In this document: positions 8,726 through 17,924 of the stretch, one piece after another
How positions within the stretch are numbered: the first letter of the stretch is position 1
How the letters are laid out: the number at the start of each line of letters is the position of its first letter
Assembly (NCBI GenBank): GCA_963832945.1
Contig: CAWHVV010000010.1
Location: forward strand, 372,001 to 436,000
Length of the DNA: 64,000 nt
Direction: 5' to 3'
Source of the DNA: JAFEDN01 sp963832945
GTDB taxonomy: Bacteria > Pseudomonadota > Gammaproteobacteria > Coxiellales > Coxiellaceae
Notes under the pieces: generated by a model
What the model was told of the DNA's origin: nothing
The model's database searches: none
The model's input: only the letters and a program-made list of their open reading frames with translations
Translations under genes and position numbers: made by a program

Positions 8726-9571
8726 GTGGATTTTTTATATTTTAAACGCCGGCTTATTAATATACTGAGCATCAGTATCGCCACTATGGCTGTGCTTATC
8801 GGACTAGGGTTTCTCGCGTGGATACTGTTCGGACTGGTTAAAAACGGTTTGCCGGGCTTTTCATTGCATCTATTTACGCAAAATACTCAACCACCCGGAG
8901 GCTTCGGAGGACTCAAAAATGCAATCATGGGCAGTGTTTTAATGGTAGGTTACGCATTAATGATCGGCGTTCCCGTGGGCGTGTTAATTGGAACTTATCT
9001 GTCTGAATTCGGCAATCATAATCGGCTGGCGCAGTGTGTTAAATATATCACGGATATTTTACTCAGCGCCCCTTCGATTCTGTTGGGATTATTGATCTAC
9101 TCGCTGATCGTTACGAAAATGGGACATTTTTCCGGATGGGCCGGATGTTTAGCGCTGGCATTATTGGTAATTCCAATTGTTACCCGTACCACCGAAGATA
9201 TGTTTTTCCTGGCGCCTAACTGGTTACGCGAATCGGCTTTTGCGTTAGGTGCTCCACAGTGGCAGGTGATTTTTTACATTGTATTGCGCGTATCACGCAC
9301 CGGCGTTCTCACCGGCATATTGCTGGCGCTTGCCAGAATCAGCGGGGAAACAGCTCCGCTGTTGTTCACGGCGCTGAATAATCAATTCTGGAATACCCAC
9401 ATGAACCAGCCTATGGCAAATTTGCCGCTGGTCATTTTCCAGTATGCCACCAGTCCTTATGACGACTGGCATCAGCTGGCATGGAGCGGCGCCCTGTTAA
9501 TTACTGGTTTTATACTGGGACTCAATATATTAATTCGAGTGATATTCAAACAAAAACCGCCAATTATTTAA
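8726..9571 (+). CDS. pstA: phosphate ABC transporter permease PstA
   Basis: A 281-residue inner membrane protein starting at GTG 8726, preceded by AAGGA. It has about six membrane helices, a PPGGFGG loop after the first periplasmic domain, and the EAA coupling loop LRESAFALGAPQWQVIFYIV. ALARISGETAPLLFTAL then identifies PstA. Partner of PstC in phosphate import, energised by PstB. The 2-bp gap from pstC and 10-bp gap to pstB indicate one transcript. Confidence 0.95.
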   Translation: MDFLYFKRRLINILSISIATMAVLIGLGFLAWILFGLVKNGLPGFSLHLFTQNTQPPGGFGGLKNAIMGSVLMVGYALMIGVPVGVLIGTYLSEFGNHNRLAQCVKYITDILLSAPSILLGLLIYSLIVTKMGHFSGWAGCLALALLVIPIVTRTTEDMFFLAPNWLRESAFALGAPQWQVIFYIVLRVSRTGVLTGILLALARISGETAPLLFTALNNQFWNTHMNQPMANLPLVIFQYATSPYDDWHQLAWSGALLITGFILGLNILIRVIFKQKPPII

Positions 9572-9581
9572 AGAGAATAGC

Positions 9582-10343
9582 ATGAGTCAATCCATCAAAA
9601 TAAAAACCCATAATCTGAATTTTTATTACAGCAACCATCATGCGCTGAAAGATATTAATATTGCTATTCCGAAGCATTCCATCACCGCGATTATTGGACC
9701 CTCCGGTTGTGGCAAATCGACTTTATTACGTACTTTTAATCGCATGTATGAAATTTATAATAAACAGCGTGCCACCGGGTCCATTTTTCTGGATGGCGAG
9801 GATATCCTGCATCCCTCCCAGGATTTAAACAAATTACGCAGTCAGGTCGGTATGGTATTCCAAAAGCCGACTCCATTTCCCATGTCTATTTTCAACAATA
9901 TCGCATTCGGCGTTTCTTTATATGAAAAATTAAGTCGCAGTCAGCTGGCGGAACGCGTCGAATGGTCATTAAAAAAAGCGGCGCTCTGGGATGAAGTAAA
10001 AGATATTTTAAAGCACAGTGGTCTCAGGCTTTCCGGCGGACAGCAACAACGTTTGTGTATCGCCCGCGCCATTGCTGTAAAACCCGACGTTATTTTACTG
10101 GACGAGCCAACCTCCGCATTGGACCCTATTGCCACCGCACACATTGAAGAATTGATTGTGGAACTTAAAAAAGAATATACCATCTGCATGGTTACTCACA
10201 ATATGCATCAGGCGAAACGGATCGCGAATTTTACCGCTTATATGTACTTTGGTAAATTAATCGAATACAACTCGACCGACATTATATTTTCCAATCCAGC
10301 CCATCAGTCCACTCAGGATTTTGTTTCGGGAAAAATAGCCTAA
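9582..10343 (+). CDS. pstB: phosphate ABC transporter ATPase PstB
   Basis: A 253-residue ABC ATPase with Walker A GPSGCGKST, Q-loop GMVFQKPTPFPMSIFNN (the P-T-P-F-P variant typical of PstB), signature LSGGQQQRL, Walker B VILLDEPTSALDP and switch His in MVTHNMHQA. It powers phosphate import through PstCA. Last gene of the operon: it stops two bases before the end of the convergent mltA gene, with no obvious terminator between them. In many bacteria phoU follows; its absence here means it is elsewhere or missing. Confidence 0.97.
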   Translation: MSQSIKIKTHNLNFYYSNHHALKDINIAIPKHSITAIIGPSGCGKSTLLRTFNRMYEIYNKQRATGSIFLDGEDILHPSQDLNKLRSQVGMVFQKPTPFPMSIFNNIAFGVSLYEKLSRSQLAERVEWSLKKAALWDEVKDILKHSGLRLSGGQQQRLCIARAIAVKPDVILLDEPTSALDPIATAHIEELIVELKKEYTICMVTHNMHQAKRIANFTAYMYFGKLIEYNSTDIIFSNPAHQSTQDFVSGKIA

Positions 10344-10344
10344 A

Positions 10345-11520
10345 CTATCGCGGCAGCAACAACCAATACCGGCCCGGCTCATGCATACGGCTGGCCATGA
10401 ATTCGGCGGACTCGCCCGCACCCCAAAAAAGATCGGCTCTGATCACGCCTTTAATCGCGCCGCCGGTATCCTGTGCTATAAATAGTTGCCGTAAAGGAAT
10501 GGATTGTTGAGGTTGATGGATATCCGGCACGGTGGTTTCCACCCACAATGGCAAATTAATCGGGATAATTTGCCGGTCTATCGCTAATGATCGCCCCGCG
10601 GTTAAAGGTAAGTCTGAAGTTCCTAAAGGCTGTTTTCTGGGTAATATTTTAAAAAACACAAAAGAATGATCCTGCTCCATGACCTCCTGCGCCTGTTGTG
10701 GATGCGCCACCAGCCATTCGCGGATTTTGGTCATGGATATCGTGGACTTATCTAATTCACCCCTTTCTATCAGTATTTTTCCAATGGGCGTATAGGGAGA
10801 ACCATTTTGAGCGCCGTATCCAATAAATAATTTTTCTTTCTTATCGACTGTTAAAAGACCCGATCCCTGAATTTGCAAAAAAAATCTGTCGATGGGATCA
10901 ACCCATGCGATAATATTGGCTTTCCCTTCGATAGCTCCGGCGTCAATCTCTTTGCGGGTCGTATGATAGGGAATTAACTGACCATTGACGACTTTACCTG
11001 AAAAGGTTATTCCAGCCCATTTTGGATTAAAAGCGGTTAAGTCAGCGACAACCAAATCCCGAGGCTGCCCATATAAAGGGGCGCTATACTTTTCAGATTT
11101 TTTACCCGCTCCCTCTAATTCCGGAAGGTAATATCCGGTAAAAAGACCGGTTGAAACCTTACCGTCGTAAACGGCATACGGTTTAAACCATTTTTCAAAA
11201 AAATTACGCGCCTCTGTGTCAGATAGATTTTTTATCAGTAAAGCCGATTTACAAACCGATCGCCAATTCTGAATACTGATTTTTATGCTGCCGGAACAGA
11301 GCGGCATGGTTTCGCCGGAAGCTAAAATTTTTTGACAGGAATTTTGCAAGGCATAAAAGGCAGCCGCCTGATGATCCTTTTTCCAGTCAGGCAAATTGGC
11401 AAATGATACAGGCTTTAATATTAATTGTTTTTGATCCTCTAATTTTTTTGGATTACAGGAAACCATAATACATAGCGTTAAACCAGCCAATAGGAGATTT
11501 TTTAAAGAACTGTTTAACAT
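10345..11520 (-). CDS. mltA: membrane-bound lytic murein transglycosylase A
   Basis: A 391-residue lipoprotein. The N-terminus has a lipobox (LCIMVSC, Cys about residue 22), so it should be anchored in the outer membrane facing the periplasm. The body matches MltA: TGLFTGYYLPELEGA, then GVRDLVV-like and R-K-E-I-D-A-G-A-I segments. The C-terminal 3D domain contains FIAQDTGGAIKGVIRADLFW, including the catalytic-type Asp. MltA cleaves the MurNAc-GlcNAc bond to form 1,6-anhydro products during wall turnover. Convergent with pstB. Confidence 0.93.
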   Translation of the reverse strand: MLNSSLKNLLLAGLTLCIMVSCNPKKLEDQKQLILKPVSFANLPDWKKDHQAAAFYALQNSCQKILASGETMPLCSGSIKISIQNWRSVCKSALLIKNLSDTEARNFFEKWFKPYAVYDGKVSTGLFTGYYLPELEGAGKKSEKYSAPLYGQPRDLVVADLTAFNPKWAGITFSGKVVNGQLIPYHTTRKEIDAGAIEGKANIIAWVDPIDRFFLQIQGSGLLTVDKKEKLFIGYGAQNGSPYTPIGKILIERGELDKSTISMTKIREWLVAHPQQAQEVMEQDHSFVFFKILPRKQPLGTSDLPLTAGRSLAIDRQIIPINLPLWVETTVPDIHQPQQSIPLRQLFIAQDTGGAIKGVIRADLFWGAGESAEFMASRMHEPGRYWLLLPR

Positions 11521-11552
11521 ATTTCTGCCTTGATGATTTTACGATAGCTTTA

Positions 11553-12665
11553 TTATTCCAAAGTTAAAAGAGAAGAAGTTAAGGTTTCCAGTGGAGGCTC
11601 GTCTTTGTGAGCCCCCGAAGTCGTCCACAGACTGGCATGCGCGAGCGCGTCGACGGAATCGGTAGCTCTCTGACTGAGATGTTGAAGCGTGTCGATGGAG
11701 CCGGTGAAAAACTCTACCAAGGTAGCAAGGCCCTGAACTCCCAGAATCGCTATGTGCTGATCCGTTTTAATCAGATGAAACAATCCCAACAGGGATTGGC
11801 TGGCATGCAAACCTCCTGTCAGAAAAGCCAGAGTCAATGCGAGCAATTTTTTTCCACAGGATAATTTTTTTAATTTTTTATAAGCGGGTCCAATATTCAA
11901 TGAATGCGTCACGTGATAACACGCAGTCGAACAACTGAGTCCCACTACGGATAGCCAATAGACCGCCAACTGTGTTTTGGTTTCATTCGTCAATACATTC
12001 GTCAATAATAGACTGTCTGCAATGTGACAGCCGGTGTACACAAGAAAAAGAACACTCTTTTTTAAAGATGAAGTAGATAACTTTTCTTCTTCATCATGGG
12101 TAGCCGTGACTTTACACATTAATTCCTGTTCAGTGCCGGTAACCAGGGCTTTTGCATGTTGACCCGGCAATAAAATAAATCGACACATATTCGCTACAAA
12201 TACCGGTACGGCAATTATTAAATTTCCCTGCGCGAAATCGTTCACCTGATTCCAAATGGCATAGCAACCAAAACCACCCAATCCCAGCGGAATAGCGCTA
12301 CGCAATACTAATTTGGCTGGGGATAAATGCGATTTATGATGATCGGTGTTGATAGAAAGATCGTCCTGCACGTTAAGTGATATCAGGAAAGGCGTGTTTT
12401 TGAATTCCGTCTCACTGGAATGATCGTGGTGATGATGATGCCCTATCGCATGATCATATATCTCTACACCCTGGCTGATCCCCAGCGCTGCTGTCAGCAA
12501 CAGATAAAGCAAATTAATCTTACCTTTGTATAAATCCGATGAATCCAAACCATCATCTTGAGCCGAAGCATTATAAAATAACGCCATGTAGGCAGCCAGC
12601 ATGATGAGAACACCGAAAAATTTTAATAAAGTTTTTGTTTTAGATGATCCATGGCTAGCACGCAT
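11553..12665 (-). CDS. unrecognised multi-pass membrane protein with a His-rich loop
   Basis: A 370-residue protein when started at ATG 12665, which has GGAG seven bases upstream; an in-frame ATG at 12677 lacks a good site. About eight hydrophobic segments are visible. The loop after the second contains GHHHHHDHSSE, which could bind metal, but the protein does not resemble a cation-diffusion exporter or another known transporter closely enough to name. It ends with an acidic tail. It lies 33 bp upstream of mltA on the same strand and is probably co-transcribed with it. Function unknown. Confidence 0.75.
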   Translation of the reverse strand: MRASHGSSKTKTLLKFFGVLIMLAAYMALFYNASAQDDGLDSSDLYKGKINLLYLLLTAALGISQGVEIYDHAIGHHHHHDHSSETEFKNTPFLISLNVQDDLSINTDHHKSHLSPAKLVLRSAIPLGLGGFGCYAIWNQVNDFAQGNLIIAVPVFVANMCRFILLPGQHAKALVTGTEQELMCKVTATHDEEEKLSTSSLKKSVLFLVYTGCHIADSLLLTNVLTNETKTQLAVYWLSVVGLSCSTACYHVTHSLNIGPAYKKLKKLSCGKKLLALTLAFLTGGLHASQSLLGLFHLIKTDQHIAILGVQGLATLVEFFTGSIDTLQHLSQRATDSVDALAHASLWTTSGAHKDEPPLETLTSSLLTLE

Positions 12666-12853
12666 ATAATTCTCCATATTTAATGTCGATGCACAATAAC
12701 AGCTACTTTATCATACGGTGACATTGGTGTCGTGGGCAATCGCGACTCAAAATATTGGCATTTCCAATTAAAAAAAGAGTATAATCATTCCTGCTCAATA
12801 AGGGCAGGGACGAGTAAAATACTCATTGCTTTAGTTTCAAAAGGAGTCTGTCA

Positions 12854-13258
12854 ATGAAAAAATACTGGCAATTATTGTCTACACTGGTTATATCATTACT
12901 TTTTTGTCAAATGGCATCTGCGCAGGTAAATACCTCCACATCGCCCACTGCAAACAATCCTAATAATCCTAATAATCTGGCCGACCCAAACGATCTGAAC
13001 AATCCTAATAATCCCACCAGTCCCAATAATATTAATAATCCCAATAATCCTTCTAATATTAATAATCCTAATAACCCTGCAAACCCGGCCAATCCTAACA
13101 ATCCTGCGAATCCGGCCAATCCCAATAATCCGGCAAACCCCAATAGTCTAACTCCAAATAGCCCCAATACCCCCAACAATAATGACAATCTGGGCACGCC
13201 GAATAATCCCAATCCGAATCAATCCCAGCCTGGAACGGTTACACCTGCGAATCCGTAA
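12854..13258 (+). CDS. secreted Asn/Pro-repeat protein
   Basis: A 134-residue protein with a clear signal peptide (MKKYWQLLSTLVISLLFCQ, cleavage after ASA near residue 23). The rest is almost entirely short repeats built from N-N-P, N-P-A-N-P and N-P-N-N-P, with no globular domain. An AAAGGAG site precedes ATG 12854, and a -35/-10 pair (TTGGCA 12755, TATAAT 12780, 19-bp spacing) lies upstream. A strong hairpin terminator follows, so it looks like an expressed monocistronic gene. The DNA repeats should be prone to length changes. Role unknown: a surface or envelope spacer-like polypeptide is one guess. Confidence 0.75.
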   Translation: MKKYWQLLSTLVISLLFCQMASAQVNTSTSPTANNPNNPNNLADPNDLNNPNNPTSPNNINNPNNPSNINNPNNPANPANPNNPANPANPNNPANPNSLTPNSPNTPNNNDNLGTPNNPNPNQSQPGTVTPANP

Positions 13259-13267
13259 CTTTTTTAT

Positions 13268-13290
13268 AAAGGCGGCGCCAGCCGCCTTTT
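13268..13290. terminator. bidirectional terminator between the Asn/Pro protein gene and pldA
   Basis: AAAGGCGGC-GCCA-GCCGCCTTT hairpin with T-rich flanks on both sides, placed between two convergent genes. Confidence 0.85.
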
Positions 13291-13295
13291 AAGGA

Positions 13296-14165
13296 TTAAA
13301 TCCAGTCATTTAATGCAATACCCACACTGGCACTGTTGGTGTAATGATTATACTCTATTAAACTTTGTCCGTAACCCGTAAAGCCCTGAACGTACCCACG
13401 AAACTGTCTGACCAATGGAAAAGACCAGGTTAATTCCAGGCTGCCCCGGGAAGTCATGTGCTCTAGATTATAAGTGAGTAACGAAAAAGTCTGCTGATGA
13501 AACTTATACGATAGAACTACCCGTTCGTATCCTAAATAATTGGCAATATGGGGATTATTTTTCAGACTATTTCCTGGAATGACATACCAGGGCCGGATAC
13601 TCAACAGCCAGTTTTTTTTGGAGATCAGAGTTTCCAGATAAACGCGATTCCAGCTTCTTTCGTTATCCCCACCTCTGCCGTTAGATTCATGCACTGCTCC
13701 GATATTTAAAAAACTGATATTCCAGCCTCCGAATAAAGGACGCTCAATAACACTGGAGAAAAATAATTCCGGCTGATAATTGGTTTCTCTAAAAAAAGGA
13801 GTTTTATTGTATAACTGCCAGAATGATAATTGTGTATAAGCCAGATTTAATGAGTTTTTATAATGAAAGAAATTGCGCCAGATAGGCGCTTTCACACTAA
13901 ACTGAAATTTAGTTTCAGTATGATTTAAATTTTCGAGACTGCCATCATCCCACTCTGCGGCTTGATTCCAGGAAGAAACATACGAAAAAGGCATGATGTA
14001 GGTGGGTTCGTATAAACTAATGACGTACGGATTTGTGTTTGCCTGATTTTGCAATGATTCACGCTGCTCTGCCGCAGTGCTGGCGAAGGCAGAAACAATG
14101 TGTGCCCCCAGGAATAATGAAATACAGCCAGAGATAGCTATTTTTTTAAAATGAGTATTCGGCAT
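13296..14165 (-). CDS. pldA: outer membrane phospholipase A (PldA family)
   Basis: A 289-residue protein with an N-terminal signal peptide (cleavage near SAFA-S, about residue 28) and alternating beta-barrel strands. The active-site block HESNGRGGDNERSWNRV holds the H-x-S-N-G catalytic His/Ser pair and the S-R-S-W-N-R-like calcium-site segment of PldA. The family hydrolyses phospholipids in the outer leaflet of the outer membrane when the membrane is disturbed, and supports host interaction in some pathogens. It stands alone, convergent with the Asn/Pro protein gene. Length is normal. Confidence 0.9.
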   Translation of the reverse strand: MPNTHFKKIAISGCISLFLGAHIVSAFASTAAEQRESLQNQANTNPYVISLYEPTYIMPFSYVSSWNQAAEWDDGSLENLNHTETKFQFSVKAPIWRNFFHYKNSLNLAYTQLSFWQLYNKTPFFRETNYQPELFFSSVIERPLFGGWNISFLNIGAVHESNGRGGDNERSWNRVYLETLISKKNWLLSIRPWYVIPGNSLKNNPHIANYLGYERVVLSYKFHQQTFSLLTYNLEHMTSRGSLELTWSFPLVRQFRGYVQGFTGYGQSLIEYNHYTNSASVGIALNDWI

Positions 14166-14205
14166 AATTTTCTCCTTTAGAGCAAAGTTGTTGGTTTTAT
14201 AATTT

Positions 14206-15288
14206 TTATGCCATAACCCTCCCCGGCGAAATTTTTTCCGCCCTGAAATTTCCCGTTAATTGTACCCGGCCCTTCGGCAAAATCTCGGGAGAATTTTTCT
14301 GAATAAATTTAATCATTTCCTCCCGGACCCGACAGCGTAAATTCCATAAATCGGCAGAGTTTCGCGCACTGACCACGGCACGTAGCTGCACCGTATTTTC
14401 AGTGGCTTCGATCATTTCGAGTGTTCTGGTTTTTTCATCCCACAGTGGAGAAGCCCGAAGGATATCCGATAAATAGTCTCGTAACTTTTCAACGTCGATA
14501 TTATAATCTGTATAAAAAATGACGACCCCGCGTAATCCATATTCCGCATGACTTAAATTTTGGAATGAATTTTCCATAAAATAAGAGAGTGGATAAATAA
14601 TCAGACGTAAATCCCAGGTACGCAAATGTATCTGGTTTAAGGTAATTTTCTCTATATTACCCAATTCTGGCCCTATATTAATTAAATCACCCACTTTGAT
14701 TGGTCTATTTAGAATAAAATCCAGTCCTGTGAAAATATTGACGAAAATTTTCTGCGCAGCAAACGCCATAATACCGCCAATGACACCGGCTGAAATTAAA
14801 ATCCCTTTACCTATTTCTTTCACCACAGGAAAATTAAGTAATACCAGCGCGAGGGCCAAAAGTATAATTATTATGGTTAGTATTTTTTTAAGTAAATAAG
14901 CCCTTGTGACAAAAATGCCTAAATTCGGCGACGTTATTGAAGAATTCTTTTTCCGCTCCAACCAGATGTCTATATAATCTAATAGCTTAATGGCAGACAG
15001 GCTGAGTGCCAACGTAATTAATATTTTAATTGAAATCTCTACAAAATGAGCAGTTTGCGGTAGATTAAATAACCAGGCAAAAAAACTGAAATAGATTAAA
15101 GGGAAAATAAAATAGAAGGCCCTGATAAATGCCGAAATAACTACTTTTAAAGGAGTGATATATGCAGAACGATAGTATTTTTTTACAACTTTATAAAGAA
15201 CATAATTGGATAATAAACCTAAAATTAAAGCTGGAACCAGCGCTTCTACCAGTGCAAGATTATTTTTAATTAAGTTAATAACATCCAA
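14206..15288 (-). CDS. MscS-family mechanosensitive channel
   Basis: A 360-residue inner membrane protein with four or five N-terminal membrane helices. The pore helix (AGVIGGIMAFAAQKIFVNIF) is followed by the MscS beta domain GLDFILNRPIKVGDLINIG and a soluble C-terminal alpha/beta domain. Such channels open on hypo-osmotic shock and release solutes. The architecture is nearer to the longer MscS-like proteins than to the 286-residue E. coli MscS. An isolated gene; a small structured repeat interrupted by an IS lies upstream of its start. Confidence 0.88.
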   Translation of the reverse strand: MDVINLIKNNLALVEALVPALILGLLSNYVLYKVVKKYYRSAYITPLKVVISAFIRAFYFIFPLIYFSFFAWLFNLPQTAHFVEISIKILITLALSLSAIKLLDYIDIWLERKKNSSITSPNLGIFVTRAYLLKKILTIIIILLALALVLLNFPVVKEIGKGILISAGVIGGIMAFAAQKIFVNIFTGLDFILNRPIKVGDLINIGPELGNIEKITLNQIHLRTWDLRLIIYPLSYFMENSFQNLSHAEYGLRGVVIFYTDYNIDVEKLRDYLSDILRASPLWDEKTRTLEMIEATENTVQLRAVVSARNSADLWNLRCRVREEMIKFIQKNSPEILPKGRVQLTGNFRAEKISPGRVMA

Positions 15289-15352
15289 TATTTTCCCCCC
15301 ACTATTTCCTTATCTTCTATTATTAATTATTACAGAGGCAATAGCTTTTGTC

Positions 15353-15387
15353 CAGCAATTCCCGCTGGGTACAGCGGCAATTGCTTC
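15353..15387. repeat. structured repeat (copy A), left piece, cut by the IS
   Basis: Begins CAGCAATTCCCGCTG and runs to the 9-bp duplication AATTGCTTC at the IS edge; it continues at 17034. The piece can form the terminal hairpin of the repeat family seen intact at 19709-19913. Confidence 0.8.
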
Positions 15388-17033
15388 GGGTGCAGTTCCT
15401 TTATGACGACGACATTAATGATTGGAAATGATCTAAATTTCTTATTTTTGAGGAATAATTTCTATCATGTTCACTTTTTAAATGGTATGCCCAATAATCG
15501 TCAAAGTCCCCACTTGTAACGAGAGAGCGTAGCTTAAGAACAGATTCTGCACCTGACAAGCCCCATCTCGCACCGGTAATGTCCATCCTATCTTTGATAA
15601 GATAGCGACATGCACCCTCAATAACTCCCGTTGCAATCGGATATCCATGCTTTAAATATTTGACGTAGTTCATATAAGGTTTATGTTTTGCTACATATCT
15701 GGCGCAATCTTTTGCAGTCTGCTTTTTTTCTTTTGTTAGTTTTCGTTTGGCTGCTGACATTCTTATGCTGCCAGCTACTTTACCCGCTTTACCATTCAGT
15801 ATTTGCGTAAGCTTTTCCTCAACCCAGGCCTCACAACCTGCATGATTGGTCTCATCAATAAATACGCGTGCAGCATCCCATAGATATTCGATAACATGAA
15901 TAATATCCAATATGATTGATACGCTAACCCCTTCTTTTTTTGCCAGCGCCTTTACAACATGCAACTGATGCTTATTGCCATCCACAAGAATTACCCATTC
16001 TTTATTATGCTTTGGATCACGCTTGTTGGCCTCTGAAAACATCGCTCTGATGACGTCATCTGAATCTTTTTCAACGCTAGCCCACACGCGTTTTTCGATC
16101 GGGCGCGGACGACGTAAATCTGCTTTTTGCCGTCTCAATTCTTCTATAACATCCTGTGGTACTCTAGTAAATTGTTCAATTAAGTAAATTGAAGCCACTT
16201 GCGCCATACGCTTACGGTTCGACTTCTCTCCTCGCGATAAGCGAGTCTTCATTTTTTGTTTGGCATCTGTGGCACGTCTTTGGGTTTCTTCCCTGAGCGC
16301 ATCGTGACGCATTACAATGCCTTTTCCATCCGTGGTTAATACCAGAATGGTAGTTTTCCGGCTCTTTTTTGCCATTTTATGAGTATAGTACGCATCAAAA
16401 TCAACTGAACATTCTTCTACCATGCGAATAGCTTGTCGCTTTCCCACGGTAACACCCGATATCTCTTGCGTCAGGTTTAATGCTTCCGAAAATGCAGTTG
16501 TGGCAATGCGTCTCGCAATAAAACGTTGCAATCCATATGAAAACGACGACGAAATGGGTAAATTTAGTAATGCGTCTAATGGAAATAAATTAGGATGATC
16601 TCGAAGGGAATAACCTGTCCTTGTGATGTCGATTGCACCAAATAAAGTCTGCAACGTTCTTTTATATAAGCGTCTATGAGTTAAAAGTATACCGCCAGTT
16701 GTCGTGATGGCTTCGCCAACATTTCCAGTGCCCCTGGAGTCTGCATGACCTTGTAATATTTTTCGTGTTAGTTCGCGACCATCCTGGCCAATCTCAGATT
16801 CGATTGCATTGAGCCACAATGAAGAGGGGGACTTGTATTTTTCGACCATTTGAGTAAACTGCTCCTCAGCTTCCCTGAAAACATCCGCCACTGACAACTT
16901 CTCCAGCCACTTAAACAAGCAAAAAATGCCACCTTGCGGCAAGTCCAAATTTTTAAAGAACAAAATATAAAGGAAATTTTAGATAAAATCAATAGAATCA
17001 ATGATTTTTCGTCGTCATAAAGGAACTGCACCC
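15388..17033 (-). mobile_element. insertion sequence of the ISKra4 type
   Basis: A 1646-bp element with inverted ends GGGTGCAGTTCCTTTATGAC (left) and its complement (right, 17011-17033). A perfect 9-bp direct repeat AATTGCTTC (15379-15387 and 17034-17042) flanks it. It contains one full transposase gene on the minus strand. It inserted into a pre-existing structured repeat, whose two halves remain on either side. Confidence 0.92.
15401..16963 (-). CDS. ISKra4-family transposase
   Basis: A 520-residue protein, apparently full length, filling nearly all of the IS. It resembles ISKra4-type transposases: an N-terminal region with LWLNAIESEIGQDGRELTRKI, then VLTTDGKGIVMR, ILVDGNKHQLHVV and IILDIIHVIEYLWDAA. 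The C-terminal block is GYPIATGVIEGACRYLIKDR...TGARWGLSGAE, with D/E residues suitable for a DDE-type centre. The start is a TTG (16963), with stops just upstream in this frame. The coding frame is intact, so the IS could still move. Confidence 0.88.
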   Translation of the reverse strand: MFFKNLDLPQGGIFCLFKWLEKLSVADVFREAEEQFTQMVEKYKSPSSLWLNAIESEIGQDGRELTRKILQGHADSRGTGNVGEAITTTGGILLTHRRLYKRTLQTLFGAIDITRTGYSLRDHPNLFPLDALLNLPISSSFSYGLQRFIARRIATTAFSEALNLTQEISGVTVGKRQAIRMVEECSVDFDAYYTHKMAKKSRKTTILVLTTDGKGIVMRHDALREETQRRATDAKQKMKTRLSRGEKSNRKRMAQVASIYLIEQFTRVPQDVIEELRRQKADLRRPRPIEKRVWASVEKDSDDVIRAMFSEANKRDPKHNKEWVILVDGNKHQLHVVKALAKKEGVSVSIILDIIHVIEYLWDAARVFIDETNHAGCEAWVEEKLTQILNGKAGKVAGSIRMSAAKRKLTKEKKQTAKDCARYVAKHKPYMNYVKYLKHGYPIATGVIEGACRYLIKDRMDITGARWGLSGAESVLKLRSLVTSGDFDDYWAYHLKSEHDRNYSSKIRNLDHFQSLMSSS

Positions 17034-17156
17034 AATTGCTTCCTATTTATATCCTGCGCGAGGCAAAGCCTCTGCTCGGAATGAAGGGGGAGAGCGGAGC
17101 TTATGCTCCCCCTTGCGATCCCCCATCGCGCAGATAATTTTCTACGAAAATTATCT
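17034..17156. repeat. structured repeat (copy A), right piece
   Basis: Continues the repeat cut by the IS: GCGCGAGGCAAAGCCTCTGC hairpin region, GAAGGGGGAG...CTCCCCCTTGC hairpin and ATAATTTTC-TAC-GAAAATTAT hairpin. The terminal inverted end seen in copy B is missing on this side. Nothing else is visible up to 17216. Confidence 0.8.
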
Positions 17157-17216
17157 TTCCAACCGAGTTTTGCCGGATCATACCGAAATGACTTTTCTGT
17201 ACCTATCAGCCAATGA

Positions 17217-17840
17217 CTATACCGCGTCCAGTAATTCCAGCGGCTGGTATTCTTCGCTAGTACCGGAGTAAGTAAAAATCTGGCCTTTTTTAACGTCGAA
17301 AAACCATAGATGGATAGCCAGTTCTTTTTGCAGGACTTTACTGTTAATCCAGGGAAAAGTCAGACAATTCTGCAGAGATTTATTCAGCGCCAGCTTGGCG
17401 TAATCATCGGCGTCCTGCGTTTCGATACGCTTCGTTTTAATTAATGAAACCCAGTTTTTTATAAAATCGTTTTTAATTTCATCGTTATTATTATTCAATA
17501 AAACCTGAATGCCGCCGCACTGACTATGCCCTAATAAAATCAGGTGTTTGACTTTCAAAAAACAGATTCCAAATTCCAAAGCCGCGCTCGTTCCGTGATG
17601 GGCTTCATCTTTTTCATAGGGAGGGATGACGTTCGCAACGTTGCGCACCACGAATAAATCACCCGGATCGCACTGCAGGATCAGAGCGGGATCCACCCGG
17701 GAATCGCAACAGGATACCACCATCACCTCGGGCTGTTGCCCATAATGGGAAAGATACTGCATGACGGAGTTATCCCCCGAAGCGTATTTCCGTCGAAATA
17801 ACTGGTAACCCTGCAGCATTTTTATAAATGAATTTTCCAT
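17217..17840 (-). CDS. can: beta-class carbonic anhydrase
   Basis: A 207-residue zinc enzyme interconverting CO2 and bicarbonate. The zinc ligands are in CCDSRVDP (Cys, with the Asp/Arg dyad) near residue 41 and LGHSQCGG (His and Cys) near residue 102, the beta-class signature. No signal peptide, so cytosolic, supplying bicarbonate for carboxylations. A single gene, divergent from the cyclase-family gene downstream on the other strand. Length and motifs are normal. Confidence 0.94.
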   Translation of the reverse strand: MENSFIKMLQGYQLFRRKYASGDNSVMQYLSHYGQQPEVMVVSCCDSRVDPALILQCDPGDLFVVRNVANVIPPYEKDEAHHGTSAALEFGICFLKVKHLILLGHSQCGGIQVLLNNNNDEIKNDFIKNWVSLIKTKRIETQDADDYAKLALNKSLQNCLTFPWINSKVLQKELAIHLWFFDVKKGQIFTYSGTSEEYQPLELLDAV

Positions 17841-17924
17841 AAATTATCCCAGTTGAAGACCTGGGTTGAATGTTAACCGTCAAATCGGCCGGGTGTCAAA
17901 TTTCTGGGTGGGTTCGCTCTTCAA

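Noticed and set aside
12960..13200. Short tandem repeats considered as a CRISPR array
   Set aside because: The units are 3-18 bp coding repeats without unique spacers; no cas genes are in the window.
12907..13212. Leu/Gly-rich frame opposite the Asn/Pro-repeat gene
   Set aside because: It is the reverse reading of AAT-CC repeats, lacks a start signal and lies inside a better supported gene.
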